The notes below the pieces were generated by a model. That model was given only the letters and a program-made list of their open reading frames with translations, was not told where the DNA came from and ran no database searches. A program made the translations under genes and the position numbers. From Actinomycetales bacterium (lineage in GTDB: Bacteria > Actinomycetota > Actinomycetes > Actinomycetales > Dermatophilaceae), in assembly GCA_002748155.1 (NCBI GenBank), contig PDRO01000004.1, positions 1-64,000 of the forward strand: a stretch of DNA of 64,000 bases, written 5' to 3'. Below are positions 48,301-59,170 of the stretch, one piece after another. Within the stretch, counting starts at the first letter, position 1. Each line of letters starts with the position of its first letter.

Positions 48301-48961
48301 TCGGACTGGTGAAATAACGGCGCTTGTTGGGGCTTCGGGATCCGGAAAATCTACAGTCGCCAACCTGGTCGCGCGTTTCTGGGATGTCGACTCCGGTTCT
48401 GTCCGGATCGGTGATGTCGATGTTCGAGACCTTACATCGGCGGCACTCGCTATGCAGGTGGCGACCGTCTACCAGGACGTTTACTTGTTCCCGACGACGA
48501 TCCGGGAGAATCTTTGCCTGGGTTCTGAGGCTGGAGAGCGGGAGCTGGAGGAGGTGCTCCAAGCCGCTCAGGCGTGGAATTTTGTTCGTGAACTGCCGGA
48601 CGGGCTGGACGCGGAAGTGACCGATGGTGGAAACAATCTATCAGGGGGGGAGCGCCAGCGCGTTTCTATCGCCCGGGCCTTGCTGAAGGACGCTCCGATT
48701 CTGCTGCTCGATGAGGCCGTCGATTCTGTTGATCCGGAGACCGAGGTGAGGATTCAGAAAGCGCTCGGGTCTTTGGTGGTCGGCCGAACTGTCATCGTGG
48801 TTGCTCATCGCTTGAACACCATCCGTTCGGCTGATCAGATTGTGGTGCTGGCGAATGGTGGTGTCGAGGCCACGGGTACTCATGACGAGCTGCTGGATCG
48901 CAGTCCAACCTATCGTCGAATGTGGACGGCGAATCATCCGGGTGAAGAAACAAGGGTCTGA
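45346..48961 (+). pseudogene. Iron-regulated fused double ABC exporter (IrtAB/YbtPQ-like), frameshifted near 45649
   Basis: One polypeptide with two half-transporters in the order TMD1-NBD1-TMD2-NBD2, about 1205 residues if repaired. The first 101 codons (45346-45648, ending ADTVSHR) run into a second frame that continues AYRILADLRLALAERL from 45650 to the stop. Net loss of two bases in a GC-repeat run (probably CGCGCC to CGCC) explains it. NBD1: Walker A GPSGGGKST, LSGGQRQRISIARAIL, LLDEAT. NBD2: Walker A GASGSGKST, LSGGERQRVSIARALL, LLLDEA. Both ATP sites are otherwise intact. A DtxR-type iron box precedes it, which suggests siderophore traffic. GC is visibly lower than in the neighbours. 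It could be a true pseudogene or a sequencing error. Confidence 0.8.
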
Positions 48962-48982
48962 TGCGGTGGGAACGATCGGCCG

Positions 48983-50467
<1,485 letters not shown>

Positions 50468-51751
50468 CTAGGCCCGCTGCTGCCGGGGGACGAGGACCTC
50501 GTCGTAGATCAGCAGCAGGCCGGCCGCCGTCGGGATGGCCAGTAGTGCGCCGAGCACCCCGGCCAGGCTGGCGCCGACGAGGGCCGCGACGATGGTGACG
50601 CCGCCGGGCACGGACACGGTGCGCTGCATGACGCGCGGGGCGATGAGGTAGTTCTCGATCTGCTGATAGACGACGAAGTAGCCCAGCACAATGACCGCGG
50701 CGAGCACGCCCTGGGACAACGCGACCAGGGCCACGATCACGGCTCCGAGGGTGGCACCGACCATGGGGATCAACCCGAGCGTGCCGACCGCGACCGCCAG
50801 GACCGCGGCATACGGGATGTCGAGGATCTTCATCATGACGTAGGCACACAGGGCGTTGGTCGTGGCGACGATGAGCTGGCCGATGGCGTAGGCACCGACC
50901 CGGCGCATGATCTCCTCGGACAACGACTGCACTCGCATTCGCCGACTCGCCGGGACACAGGCGTATGCCGCCCGCTTGAGTGCCGGGAGCGAGGCGAGGA
51001 AGTAGAGGGTAAGCACGAGCACGGTGATTGCCGAGAACATCCCGGTGGCGATCACCCGCCCGGCACCCAGGACCCCATCGACGAGGCTGGACATGAAGTC
51101 GGCGTCCTGCAATCGTCGGGTTAACTCCTGGTTGATCCGGTCGAACACGTGGTACGTCTCGTTGAAGTCGCGCAGCCCCGGGTCGGCAACCAGGTCCTCG
51201 AGAATCTGTGGGGCGTTCCGAGCGATCTCCGACGACTCCCGGATCACCGGAGGAACGACGATCAGGGCCAATAGGGCGCCGGCGGCCGCCACCATGGCCG
51301 ACACGGCGGTCACGGCCCATCGACGGGCGAGCCCCCGCTCGATGAGTCGCTCGACGATCGGGTTGAGCGCCAGGGTGAGGAAGAGCGAGACGACGATCAG
51401 GGTGAGGACCGTGCTCAGTGATCCGAGTGCTCTCCAGAGGGAGTAGGCCAGGAGCACCCCCAAACCACCGGTGAGGCCGAAAAGGAACGGCGAGGTGCGA
51501 CTCAGCGGCCGACCGATCGGCCCGAATGCGCCCGCCGGTGCCGGGTCGCCGGCCTGGTGCCGGCGGACGTGCTCGTGTTCCTCGGCGGTGTGTTCGTCAC
51601 CTTCGGAGACGGGCGGTTGTTCGTCGGGAGCGGGCGCCTTGGTGGCGTGTTCCTCTTGGTGGGGGATTTGGTGGGGGATACGGTCGTCGATTCGAGCCAG
51701 TTGCCGGGCGCGCAGCTTTCGCCACTGCTGCCACCAACTGCCGATCGCCAC
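50468..51751 (-). CDS. AI-2E family transporter (PerM-like)
   Basis: 427 residues with about eight membrane spans. An N-terminal cytosolic stretch of ~85 residues is rich in Glu, His and Pro. The core has LTLALNPIVERLIERGLARR, the soluble middle domain, and YFVVYQQIENYLIAPRVMQR plus VTIVAALVGASLAGVLGALL, all family signatures. Substrates in this family range from autoinducer-2 to Na+/H+; unknown here. Minus-strand TAGGCT six bases before the GTG (plus 51758-51763) suggests a leaderless mRNA. Confidence 0.9.
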   Translation of the reverse strand: MAIGSWWQQWRKLRARQLARIDDRIPHQIPHQEEHATKAPAPDEQPPVSEGDEHTAEEHEHVRRHQAGDPAPAGAFGPIGRPLSRTSPFLFGLTGGLGVLLAYSLWRALGSLSTVLTLIVVSLFLTLALNPIVERLIERGLARRWAVTAVSAMVAAAGALLALIVVPPVIRESSEIARNAPQILEDLVADPGLRDFNETYHVFDRINQELTRRLQDADFMSSLVDGVLGAGRVIATGMFSAITVLVLTLYFLASLPALKRAAYACVPASRRMRVQSLSEEIMRRVGAYAIGQLIVATTNALCAYVMMKILDIPYAAVLAVAVGTLGLIPMVGATLGAVIVALVALSQGVLAAVIVLGYFVVYQQIENYLIAPRVMQRTVSVPGGVTIVAALVGASLAGVLGALLAIPTAAGLLLIYDEVLVPRQQRA

Positions 51752-51763
51752 GCCTGGAGCCTA
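51752..51763 (-). promoter_or_regulatory. Leaderless -10 element for the AI-2E transporter gene
   Basis: Minus-strand TAGGCT (plus 51758-51763), six bases, then GTG at 51751. Confidence 0.45.
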
Positions 51764-51815
51764 CCTAGCCTGCTGAGCGAGTACTGGGTGCCGGACGTGG
51801 CGATCGGTCGAATGT

Positions 51816-53591
51816 CTACTGCAGGATCAGCCTGCGGACCACGTCGGTCATCGAGATGACGCCGACGGGCTGGCCCTGCTCGGTGACGACCAACCGGTGG
51901 AGGCGCCGGGCGCTCATCGCACTGACTGCGTCGCTGAGCAGCATCTCGGCATCGCAGGTGACGATGTCGGGGGTCATGACCTCGCGAGCGGCCATGGCCC
52001 GGGCTTGCTCGGGCGTGCGGCCTTGCCGGGCCAGCACGAGGTCGGTCTGCGAAACGACGCCCACGGCTCGTTTACCATCCATGACGACGACGGCATGCAC
52101 GTCCATGTCGGTCATGATCTGGGCGACCTGGCCCGCGGTGTCCTCGGGGGTACACCCGACGATGCCGCGGTGCATGAGGTCGGCGACCTTGGTGCCGTCG
52201 TCGTAGATCGTGAGCTCCTCGCCACCGGCGTCGCCCCGCAGGGAGGTCATCGGCGGCGGTGTCGAGTATGCCGTGGTGTGCGTGTCCCCCTCGGGCAGGG
52301 TCGGGTGCGGCAACGCCGCCGGTGACTCGCCGCTGATGCCTTGCCCGAAGTCGGTTGCACCGACGAGCACCGCCATGTTGCCGTGTGGGTGTTTGTTCTG
52401 GTGCATGAGGTCGTGAGCGTCCGGGATCTGGTCGTAGGTGAATGCCTTCGACAGGCAGGGGTCGAGCTGGCCGTTGAGCGCCAGTTCGTTCATCTGGTTG
52501 GACTGCACGTCGTTGGCGAAGTGTGAGCCTTGCAGCCGCTTCTGGCGCATCCACAGGTAGCGCAGGTCGACCGTGGCGTTGTAGCCGGTGGTGCCGGCAC
52601 AGACGACGACCATGCCGCCGGTCTCGCACACGAAGATCGAACTCGGAATGGTGGTCTCACCAGGGTGCTCGAAAACGATGTTCGGGGCCTTCTTCTCCCC
52701 GAGTACGTCCCAGATCGCCGACCCGAACTTGCGGACGCCCTTGAGCCACGTGTTGTAGCCGGCGGTGTCTTTCCAGTGCGGCAGCATGCCCCAGTGGTCG
52801 AAGTCGTTGCGGTTGATACAGCCCTTGGCGCCGAGTTGCTTGCAGTAGTCGAACTTGTCCTCGCCGGAGACGATGGCCACCGGAGTGCCCCCGGCCGCCT
52901 TGACGATCTGGATCGCCATCGAGCCCAGCCCACCGGCGCCGCCCCAGATGAGCGCGACGTCGCCTTCTTTGACCGCGTTGCGGTCCCAGCCGTGCAGCAT
53001 CCGCCAAGCGGTCGCGGCCACGAGGGTGTATGCCGCCGCCTCCTCCCAGGACATGTGCTTGGGCTTGGGCATGCACTGCTGGCCCTGCACCTTGGTGAAC
53101 TGGGCGAAACTGCCCCAGTTGGTCTCGTAACCCCAGATCCGGAAGGTCGGGGAGTACATCGGGTCGCCGCCGTCCTGGACCCAGGGGCAGTTGCGGTCCC
53201 ACTGGCCACAGTGCAAGACCACCTCGTCACCGACCTTGACGTTGGTGACGTCCTTGCCGACGGCATACACGATGCCCGAGGCGTCGCTGCCGCCGATGTG
53301 GAAAGGTGCCTCGTCGCCGCCGTAGTCACCGCGCGCGTGGGCCTTGTTGCGGGCCCCGATGACGTCCACCGGGATGCCCAGGCCGGCCCAGACGTTGTTG
53401 TAGTTGACCCCGGCGGCCATCACGTAGACGAGGACTTCGTCGTCGGCGATGCTCGGCACGTCGACGATTTCCTTCTGGAACGCCTGCATTGGGGGCCCGA
53501 AGCGCTCCGGGCGGATCAGCCAGGCGTGCATCTTCGGGGGGACCTCGCCGAGCGGGGGCTGGTGGCCGATTTCATAGATTTCCTGGGTCAT
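51816..53591 (-). CDS. ccr: Crotonyl-CoA carboxylase/reductase fused to a C-terminal CBS pair
   Basis: 591 residues in one uninterrupted frame. Residues 1-418 are a full CCR of the MDR superfamily: [39 protein letters not shown], cofactor loop [20 protein letters not shown] and QGSHFAND, where CCRs bind CO2 and substrate. It reduces and carboxylates crotonyl-CoA to (2S)-ethylmalonyl-CoA with NADPH. After a linker (419-465) come two CBS domains (about 466-521 and 536-591; [39 protein letters not shown]). Standard CCRs end near residue 420-450, so the CBS pair is an addition likely to sense an adenine nucleotide or SAM. Start ATG with GAGAGGA upstream. Epimerase, thiolase and MeaB genes follow. 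Confidence 0.93.
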   Translation of the reverse strand: MTQEIYEIGHQPPLGEVPPKMHAWLIRPERFGPPMQAFQKEIVDVPSIADDEVLVYVMAAGVNYNNVWAGLGIPVDVIGARNKAHARGDYGGDEAPFHIGGSDASGIVYAVGKDVTNVKVGDEVVLHCGQWDRNCPWVQDGGDPMYSPTFRIWGYETNWGSFAQFTKVQGQQCMPKPKHMSWEEAAAYTLVAATAWRMLHGWDRNAVKEGDVALIWGGAGGLGSMAIQIVKAAGGTPVAIVSGEDKFDYCKQLGAKGCINRNDFDHWGMLPHWKDTAGYNTWLKGVRKFGSAIWDVLGEKKAPNIVFEHPGETTIPSSIFVCETGGMVVVCAGTTGYNATVDLRYLWMRQKRLQGSHFANDVQSNQMNELALNGQLDPCLSKAFTYDQIPDAHDLMHQNKHPHGNMAVLVGATDFGQGISGESPAALPHPTLPEGDTHTTAYSTPPPMTSLRGDAGGEELTIYDDGTKVADLMHRGIVGCTPEDTAGQVAQIMTDMDVHAVVVMDGKRAVGVVSQTDLVLARQGRTPEQARAMAAREVMTPDIVTCDAEMLLSDAVSAMSARRLHRLVVTEQGQPVGVISMTDVVRRLILQ

Positions 53592-53801
53592 CGGGACGTC
53601 CTCTCTGACGGAGTTCTCTGCTCGGCGGGCGACGACAAGGGCAATGCCGACAACCGGCGCAACAGCACCGGCCAGCGCAATGGTCTAGACGCTACCCAGG
53701 TTCGGTGGCGTGCTTTCAGTCGGTCGGCATGAGCTTGCTCACCCTGACGCAGCGGGCCGCTCCGATGGAACGACCACCGCGACGGGCGCAGCGTGGTGCG
53801 G

Positions 53802-54314
53802 TCAGTGATTTCCACCAGGACTACCAGCAGTGGCCGGCTCGACGAGTTCGACGAGCACTCCGCCGGCGTCCTTGGGGTGAACGAAGTTGACCCGGCTGTT
53901 GCTCGTGCCACGTTTCGGAGCGTCGTAGAGCAGCCGGACCCCGCGCTCCCGGAGCGTCGTGCAGACGGCGTCGATGTCGGTCACCCGGTAGGCCATCTGC
54001 TGGATACCCGGGCCGTTCTTGGCGAGGAACTTGCCGATCGTCGTGTCCGGCGACAACGGCGACAGCAACTGGATGCAGGAGCCGGAGTCACCGACGGCCA
54101 TCATGGCCTCGGCCACCCCTTGCTCCTCGTTGACCTCTTGGTGCAGGCAGGTCATCCCGAAGGTGTCGCGGTAGAAGGCAATGGCTGCGTCGAGGTCGGC
54201 GACGGCGATCCCGACATGGTCGATCATCGTGAACAGGTCGGCGGTGCCCTTCTCGGCGGTCGTGTCCGAGCTGTTGTCGGTGTTGTCGGTGCTATCGGTG
54301 AGGGAGGCGCTCAT
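53802..54314 (-). CDS. mce: Methylmalonyl-CoA (ethylmalonyl-CoA) epimerase
   Basis: 170 residues. VOC metalloenzyme: FTMIDHVGIAVADLDAAI with metal His, GSCIQLLSP, GIQQMAYRVTDID with the second metal site region, and VLVELVEP with the metal Glu. The first ~27 residues are a polar low-complexity extension (TDSTDNTDNSSDTTAEKG) coded by 9 bp repeats. It interconverts the 2R and 2S forms so that the B12 mutase can act. 210 bp downstream of it lies ccr on the same strand; the thiolase is divergent. Confidence 0.93.
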   Translation of the reverse strand: MSASLTDSTDNTDNSSDTTAEKGTADLFTMIDHVGIAVADLDAAIAFYRDTFGMTCLHQEVNEEQGVAEAMMAVGDSGSCIQLLSPLSPDTTIGKFLAKNGPGIQQMAYRVTDIDAVCTTLRERGVRLLYDAPKRGTSNSRVNFVHPKDAGGVLVELVEPATAGSPGGNH

Positions 54315-54486
54315 GGCCCGAGCATATCCAGCGTGACACCGTGGACTCCCTGCTCGCCGGTCACTCTCTTCGGGCCGGGAGTGATGTGATATGCGCCGTC
54401 TGTTGCGGCCTCGGCGTGACCCACCATCGCGCTATGGTGAGCACGAACCAGTTCGCCTTGCCCCGTCCGCATATGGAGGCTTCCTC

Positions 54487-55680
54487 ATGAACACTTCGGT
54501 TATCGTCGCTGGTGCGCGCACCGGAATGGGCCGCCTGCTCGGCTCGCTCAAAGACTTCTCCGCTTCCGATCTCGGTGGCGTTGCCATCAAGGGAGCCTTG
54601 GAAAAGGCCGGCATCACCGGCGACCAGGTCGACTACGTCATCATGGGCCAGGTGCTCATGGCCGCCGGTGGCCAGATCCCGGCCCGTCAGGCCGCGGTCA
54701 AGGGCGGCGTGCCGATGTCGGTGCCGGCCATCTCGATCAACAAGGTGTGCCTCTCGGGCATCAACGCGATCTCCATGGCCGACCAGCTCATCCGGCTCGG
54801 CGAGTGCGACATCGTCGTCGCCGGCGGGATGGAGTCGATGACTCAGGCCCCCCACATGCTCGAGAAGAGCCGTGAGGGCTACAAGTACGGCACCGTGAAG
54901 ATGCGCGATCACATGGACTACGACGCGCTCTACGACGTCTACACCGACCAGCCGATGGGTGCGCTCACCGAATCGCGCAACGTCGACGGCGAATATGTCT
55001 TCTCCCGTGAAGAGCAGGACGCCTTCGCGGTCCGCAGTCATCAATTGGCGGCCAAGGCGTGGCAGGACGGCATCTTCGACGATGAAGTCGTCCCGGTGCT
55101 GATCCCGCAGCGCAAGGGTGACCCGATTGAGTTCAAGGCCGACGAGGGGGTGCGGGCCAGCACGACCGCCGAAGCCTTGGCCGGGCTGCGTCCGGCATTC
55201 AGCAAGACCGGGACGATCACCGCAGGGTCGGCCAGCCAGATCTCCGACGGTGCCGCTGCCGTGGTCGTGATGAGCAAGGCCAAGGCCGAGCAGCTGGGGC
55301 TGGAGTGGCTCGCCGAGGTCGGTGCCGCCGGTTACGTCGCCGGACCTGACTCGTCCCTGCAGCTGCAACCGGCTAATGCGGTCCGCAAGGCGTGCGAGAA
55401 GGAAGGTATTGCTGTCGAGGACCTCGACCTGCTCGAGCTCAACGAGGCATTCTCTGCGGTCAGTCTCGCGTCGACGAAGTCCCTCGGTGTCGACCCCGAC
55501 AAGGTCAACGTTCACGGTGGCGCGGTCGCGATGGGCCACCCGGTCGGGATGAGCGGCACGCGCATCGTGTTGCACCTGGCCCTGGAACTCAAGCGCCGCG
55601 GTGGTGGCATCGGCGCGGCCGGCTTGTGCGGCGGCGGCGGTCAAGGCGACGCGCTCATCGTGCGGGTGCCCAAGGCTTGA
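54487..55680 (+). CDS. Acetyl-CoA C-acetyltransferase (thiolase)
   Basis: 397 residues from ATG at 54487 (GGAGG seven bases upstream). Biosynthetic-type thiolase: acylated Cys in [13 protein letters not shown], base His in [16 protein letters not shown] and second Cys in [11 protein letters not shown]. Condenses two acetyl-CoA to acetoacetyl-CoA, the entry step to the ethylmalonyl-CoA route or PHB, or cleaves the reverse. Followed by meaB on the same strand after 145 bp. Confidence 0.94.
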   Translation: MNTSVIVAGARTGMGRLLGSLKDFSASDLGGVAIKGALEKAGITGDQVDYVIMGQVLMAAGGQIPARQAAVKGGVPMSVPAISINKVCLSGINAISMADQLIRLGECDIVVAGGMESMTQAPHMLEKSREGYKYGTVKMRDHMDYDALYDVYTDQPMGALTESRNVDGEYVFSREEQDAFAVRSHQLAAKAWQDGIFDDEVVPVLIPQRKGDPIEFKADEGVRASTTAEALAGLRPAFSKTGTITAGSASQISDGAAAVVVMSKAKAEQLGLEWLAEVGAAGYVAGPDSSLQLQPANAVRKACEKEGIAVEDLDLLELNEAFSAVSLASTKSLGVDPDKVNVHGGAVAMGHPVGMSGTRIVLHLALELKRRGGGIGAAGLCGGGGQGDALIVRVPKA

Positions 55681-55825
55681 TCTGTCGGGGCCCGCTCTAC
55701 CCGGGCCCTGGAAACGGTGTGTTGCACGGTCGGCTTCGCATCCATCAGCCGCTCTGCGGCATACCCTCGTCGTGGGGCCCGACCGTTCGTCGGTGCCCCA
55801 CGATCCGACAGACGAAAGGATGTGT

Positions 55826-56785
55826 ATGCCGCGCCCGGTCGACGTCCCGGCCCTCGTCGAAGCGGCTCGAGCCGGATCACCTCGAGCGGTCGCTAGGCTG
55901 ATCACGCTTGTCGAGGACGCCCATCCGGCGCTGCGGGAGTTGATGGCCGCGTTGGCGCCACATGCCGGCAAGGCCTACGTCATCGGGATGACCGGATCGC
56001 CCGGGGTCGGCAAGTCGACATCGACGACCATGCTCGTCTCAGCCTTGCGAGAGCGGGGTAAACGGGTCGGGATCCTCGCAGTCGACCCGTCGAGCCCGTT
56101 CTCGGGTGGGGCACTACTCGGTGACCGGGTGCGGATGCAGGAGCATGCCCTCGACCCCGAGGTCTACATCCGCTCGATGGCCTCACGGGGGCACCTGGGC
56201 GGGCTGGCCTGGACGACGCCGCAAGCGATCCGGGTGCTCGACTCGGCCGGGTGTGACGTGGTGCTCGTCGAAACCGTGGGTGTCGGCCAGAGCGAGGTCG
56301 AGATCGCCGGCCTGGCCGACACGACGGTTGTGTTGCTTGCCCCGGGGATGGGTGATGGCATCCAGGCGGCCAAGGCGGGCATCCTGGAGGTCGGCGACGT
56401 CTTCGTCGTCAACAAGGCCGACCGCGACGGGGCCGACGCCACGGTCCGCGACCTGCGATACATGATCTCGTTGGGCGACCGCACCGAACCCGGCCTGTGG
56501 CGGCCGCCGGTGGTCAAGACGATCGCCGGCAGAGGTGAGGGGGTGAACGAGGTGATGGAAGCTCTCGACAAACACATCGGTTGGCTCGAACGCACCGGCA
56601 CCCTGCTCGAGCGTCGACTGCGGCGTGCCGCGGACGAGATCGAAGCGATCGCGGTCGCGGCACTCCGGGCTCGGATCGGTGACCTGCGTTCCGGGCACGG
56701 AGTGGCCGAGCACGCCGAGGCCGTCGTGGCCGGCCGCATCGACCCGTATGCCGCGGCCGACGACGTCGTAGCCCAGTTGGCCTGA
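55826..56785 (+). CDS. meaB: Methylmalonyl-CoA mutase-associated GTPase MeaB
   Basis: 319 residues from ATG at 55826 (AAAGGA five bases upstream; an ATG two codons earlier overlaps that site). G3E GTPase: P-loop GMTGSPGVGKST, VDPSSPFSGGALLGDRVRM, Walker B VLVETVGVGQSE and NKADRDGAD for guanine specificity. It gates adenosylcobalamin loading and repair of B12-dependent acyl-CoA mutases. The mutase genes are outside the window. Confidence 0.95.
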   Translation: MPRPVDVPALVEAARAGSPRAVARLITLVEDAHPALRELMAALAPHAGKAYVIGMTGSPGVGKSTSTTMLVSALRERGKRVGILAVDPSSPFSGGALLGDRVRMQEHALDPEVYIRSMASRGHLGGLAWTTPQAIRVLDSAGCDVVLVETVGVGQSEVEIAGLADTTVVLLAPGMGDGIQAAKAGILEVGDVFVVNKADRDGADATVRDLRYMISLGDRTEPGLWRPPVVKTIAGRGEGVNEVMEALDKHIGWLERTGTLLERRLRRAADEIEAIAVAALRARIGDLRSGHGVAEHAEAVVAGRIDPYAAADDVVAQLA

Positions 56786-56974
56786 GCGCATTTCCGGCAC
56801 GCGACGCGCGCGTTTCCCGACCGATTCAGCCGCTGGGTACCGTCCACCGGGCCGGGCTGACCTGGGATGTTGGGGTCACTCATCGCCACCCTGGCAAGAT
56901 GGGAGCACTGCCCTCCCGGCCAGCCCGGGAGTCCAGAGACCGGCAGACGGCTGGTCCCCGACCCGAGAAGGCTC

Positions 56975-59170
56975 ATGCAGATCTGGCCCGGACGTCCCTA
57001 TCCGCTCGGCGCGACCTACGATGGCGCGGGGGTCAACTTCGCTCTTTTCTCCGAAATCGCCGACCGGGTGCAGTTGTGCCTCATCGACGATGATGGCCAC
57101 GAGAACCGGGTCGAAATGGCCGAGCACGACGCCTACGTGTGGCATGTGTACTTGCCGACGATCCAGCCGGGGCAGCGCTACGGCTACCGTGTGCACGGCG
57201 AATACGACCCGGCCCGGGGAGTGCGGTGCAACCCGAGCAAACTCTTGCTCGATCCGTATGCCAAGGCAATCGACGGGCAAATGCGCGGTCATCAAGCGTT
57301 GTTCTCCTACGACTTCGGTGACCCACAAGGCGGCATGTCGCCGTCGGTCAACACCGAGGACAGCCTCGGGCACACTCTCCTGTCGGTCGTGACCAACCCG
57401 TTCTTCGATTGGGAGTGGGACCACCCGCCGGCCCACGAATACCACGACACCGTCATCTACGAGGCGCACGTCAAAGGCCTGACGATGCGCCATCCCGACG
57501 TCCCTGCCGAGATCCGGGGCACGTACGCCGGGCTGGCCCATCCTGCGGTCATCGAGCATCTCGTCGACCTGGGTGTGACGGCTATCGAGCTGATGCCCGT
57601 GCACCAGTTCGTCCAAGACTTCACGTTGCTCGACAAAGGTCTGCGCAACTATTGGGGATATAACACGATCGGCTTCCTCGCTCCACACAACGGCTACGCG
57701 GCATACGGCACCCGCGGCGAGCAGGTGCTCGAATTCAAGTCGATGGTCAAGCAGCTGCACGAGGCCGATATCGAGGTCATCCTGGACGTCGTCTACAACC
57801 ACACCGCCGAGGGCAACCACATGGGCCCGACCTTGGCCTTCCGCGGTATCGACAACGAGGCCTACTACCGGTTGGTCAACGGTGACGAGGGCCACTACTA
57901 CGACACCACTGGCACCGGGAATTCGTTGCTCATGCGCCATCCGCATGTTTTGCAGCTGATCATGGACTCGCTGCGTTACTGGGTGACCGAGATGCACGTC
58001 GACGGCTTCCGCTTCGACCTGGCCGCCACCCTGGCCCGGCAGTTCCACGAAGTCGACAAGCTGTCGGCCTTCTTCGACCTGATCCACCAGGATCCGACGG
58101 TTAGCCAGGTGAAGCTGATCGCCGAGCCATGGGATCTCGGTGACGGCGGCTATCAGGTCGGGGGGTTTCCTCCGCTGTGGACCGAGTGGAACGGCAAGTA
58201 TCGGGACACCGTGCGCGACTTCTGGCGTGGCGAGCCGGCGACTCTCGGCGAGTTCGCCTCCCGCTTCACCGGCTCGTCCGATCTCTACGCCCAATCCGGT
58301 CGTTGGCCCGTGGCGTCGATCAACTTCGTCGTCGCCCACGACGGGTTCACTCTGCGCGACCTGGTGTCCTACAACCACAAGCACAACGAAGCCAACGGCG
58401 AGCAAGGCCACGACGGCGAGGACCACAACCGTTCGTGGAACTGCGGGGCCGAGGGGCCCACCGACGACCCCGCGATCCTCGGTCTGCGAGCCCGCCAACA
58501 GCGCAACCTGCTCACGACGCTGCTGCTGTCCCAAGGCGTGCCGATGCTCGGACACGGCGACGAGCTGGGCCGCACCCAGCAGGGCAACAACAACGGTTAC
58601 TGCCAGGACAACGAGCTCACCTGGATCGACTGGGATCTGGACGAGACCGCTGAGCAGCTGCTCGCCTTCACCAGCCGAGTCGTGCAACTGCGTCGTGACC
58701 ATGCGGTCTTCCGGCGCCGGCGGTTCTTCGCCGGCAGCGCCGACCACGGCGGCGAGAGCGACATGGGCGACATCGCGTGGTTCGAGCCCGACGGCCGGCA
58801 CATGGACGAGGCGAGCTGGGCGAACGGATTCGCCAAGACGGTCGCCGTGTTCCTCAACGGTGACGCCATCCCCGAGCAGGGCACCCGGGGCGAGCGGATC
58901 GTCGACGACTCCTTCCTCGTGCTGTTCAACGCCCACGACGAAGCGATCGACTTCACCTTGCCCGAGCTCGCCTACGGCGCGGGATGGCTGGTCGAGATCG
59001 ACACCGCTACACCGCAGTTCAGCGGCTCGAGCGACACGTCATTGCCGACCCGGCCGCGCCGGGCCCCCAGCCGGGTGTCCCGGATCGGGGTGTTTCCGCC
59101 CCAGTCGCGGATCAGCGTGCACGCTCGCAGCGTCGTCGTGCTTCGCCGCCCCCGGGAGGAGAGCGAGTGA
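56975..59170 (+). CDS. glgX: Glycogen debranching enzyme (TreX/GlgX)
   Basis: 731 residues from ATG at 56975 (GAGAAGG upstream). CBM48 at the N-terminus (PYPLGATYDGAGVNFALFSE), then a GH13 barrel: VILDVVYNHTAEG, nucleophile in DGFRFDLAATL, acid/base in LIAEPWDLG and FVVAHDGFTL. Hydrolyses alpha-1,6 branches of glycogen or maltodextrin, feeding TreY and TreZ. Its stop overlaps the treY start by four bases, so the three genes form one operon. Confidence 0.94.
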   Translation: MQIWPGRPYPLGATYDGAGVNFALFSEIADRVQLCLIDDDGHENRVEMAEHDAYVWHVYLPTIQPGQRYGYRVHGEYDPARGVRCNPSKLLLDPYAKAIDGQMRGHQALFSYDFGDPQGGMSPSVNTEDSLGHTLLSVVTNPFFDWEWDHPPAHEYHDTVIYEAHVKGLTMRHPDVPAEIRGTYAGLAHPAVIEHLVDLGVTAIELMPVHQFVQDFTLLDKGLRNYWGYNTIGFLAPHNGYAAYGTRGEQVLEFKSMVKQLHEADIEVILDVVYNHTAEGNHMGPTLAFRGIDNEAYYRLVNGDEGHYYDTTGTGNSLLMRHPHVLQLIMDSLRYWVTEMHVDGFRFDLAATLARQFHEVDKLSAFFDLIHQDPTVSQVKLIAEPWDLGDGGYQVGGFPPLWTEWNGKYRDTVRDFWRGEPATLGEFASRFTGSSDLYAQSGRWPVASINFVVAHDGFTLRDLVSYNHKHNEANGEQGHDGEDHNRSWNCGAEGPTDDPAILGLRARQQRNLLTTLLLSQGVPMLGHGDELGRTQQGNNNGYCQDNELTWIDWDLDETAEQLLAFTSRVVQLRRDHAVFRRRRFFAGSADHGGESDMGDIAWFEPDGRHMDEASWANGFAKTVAVFLNGDAIPEQGTRGERIVDDSFLVLFNAHDEAIDFTLPELAYGAGWLVEIDTATPQFSGSSDTSLPTRPRRAPSRVSRIGVFPPQSRISVHARSVVVLRRPREESE

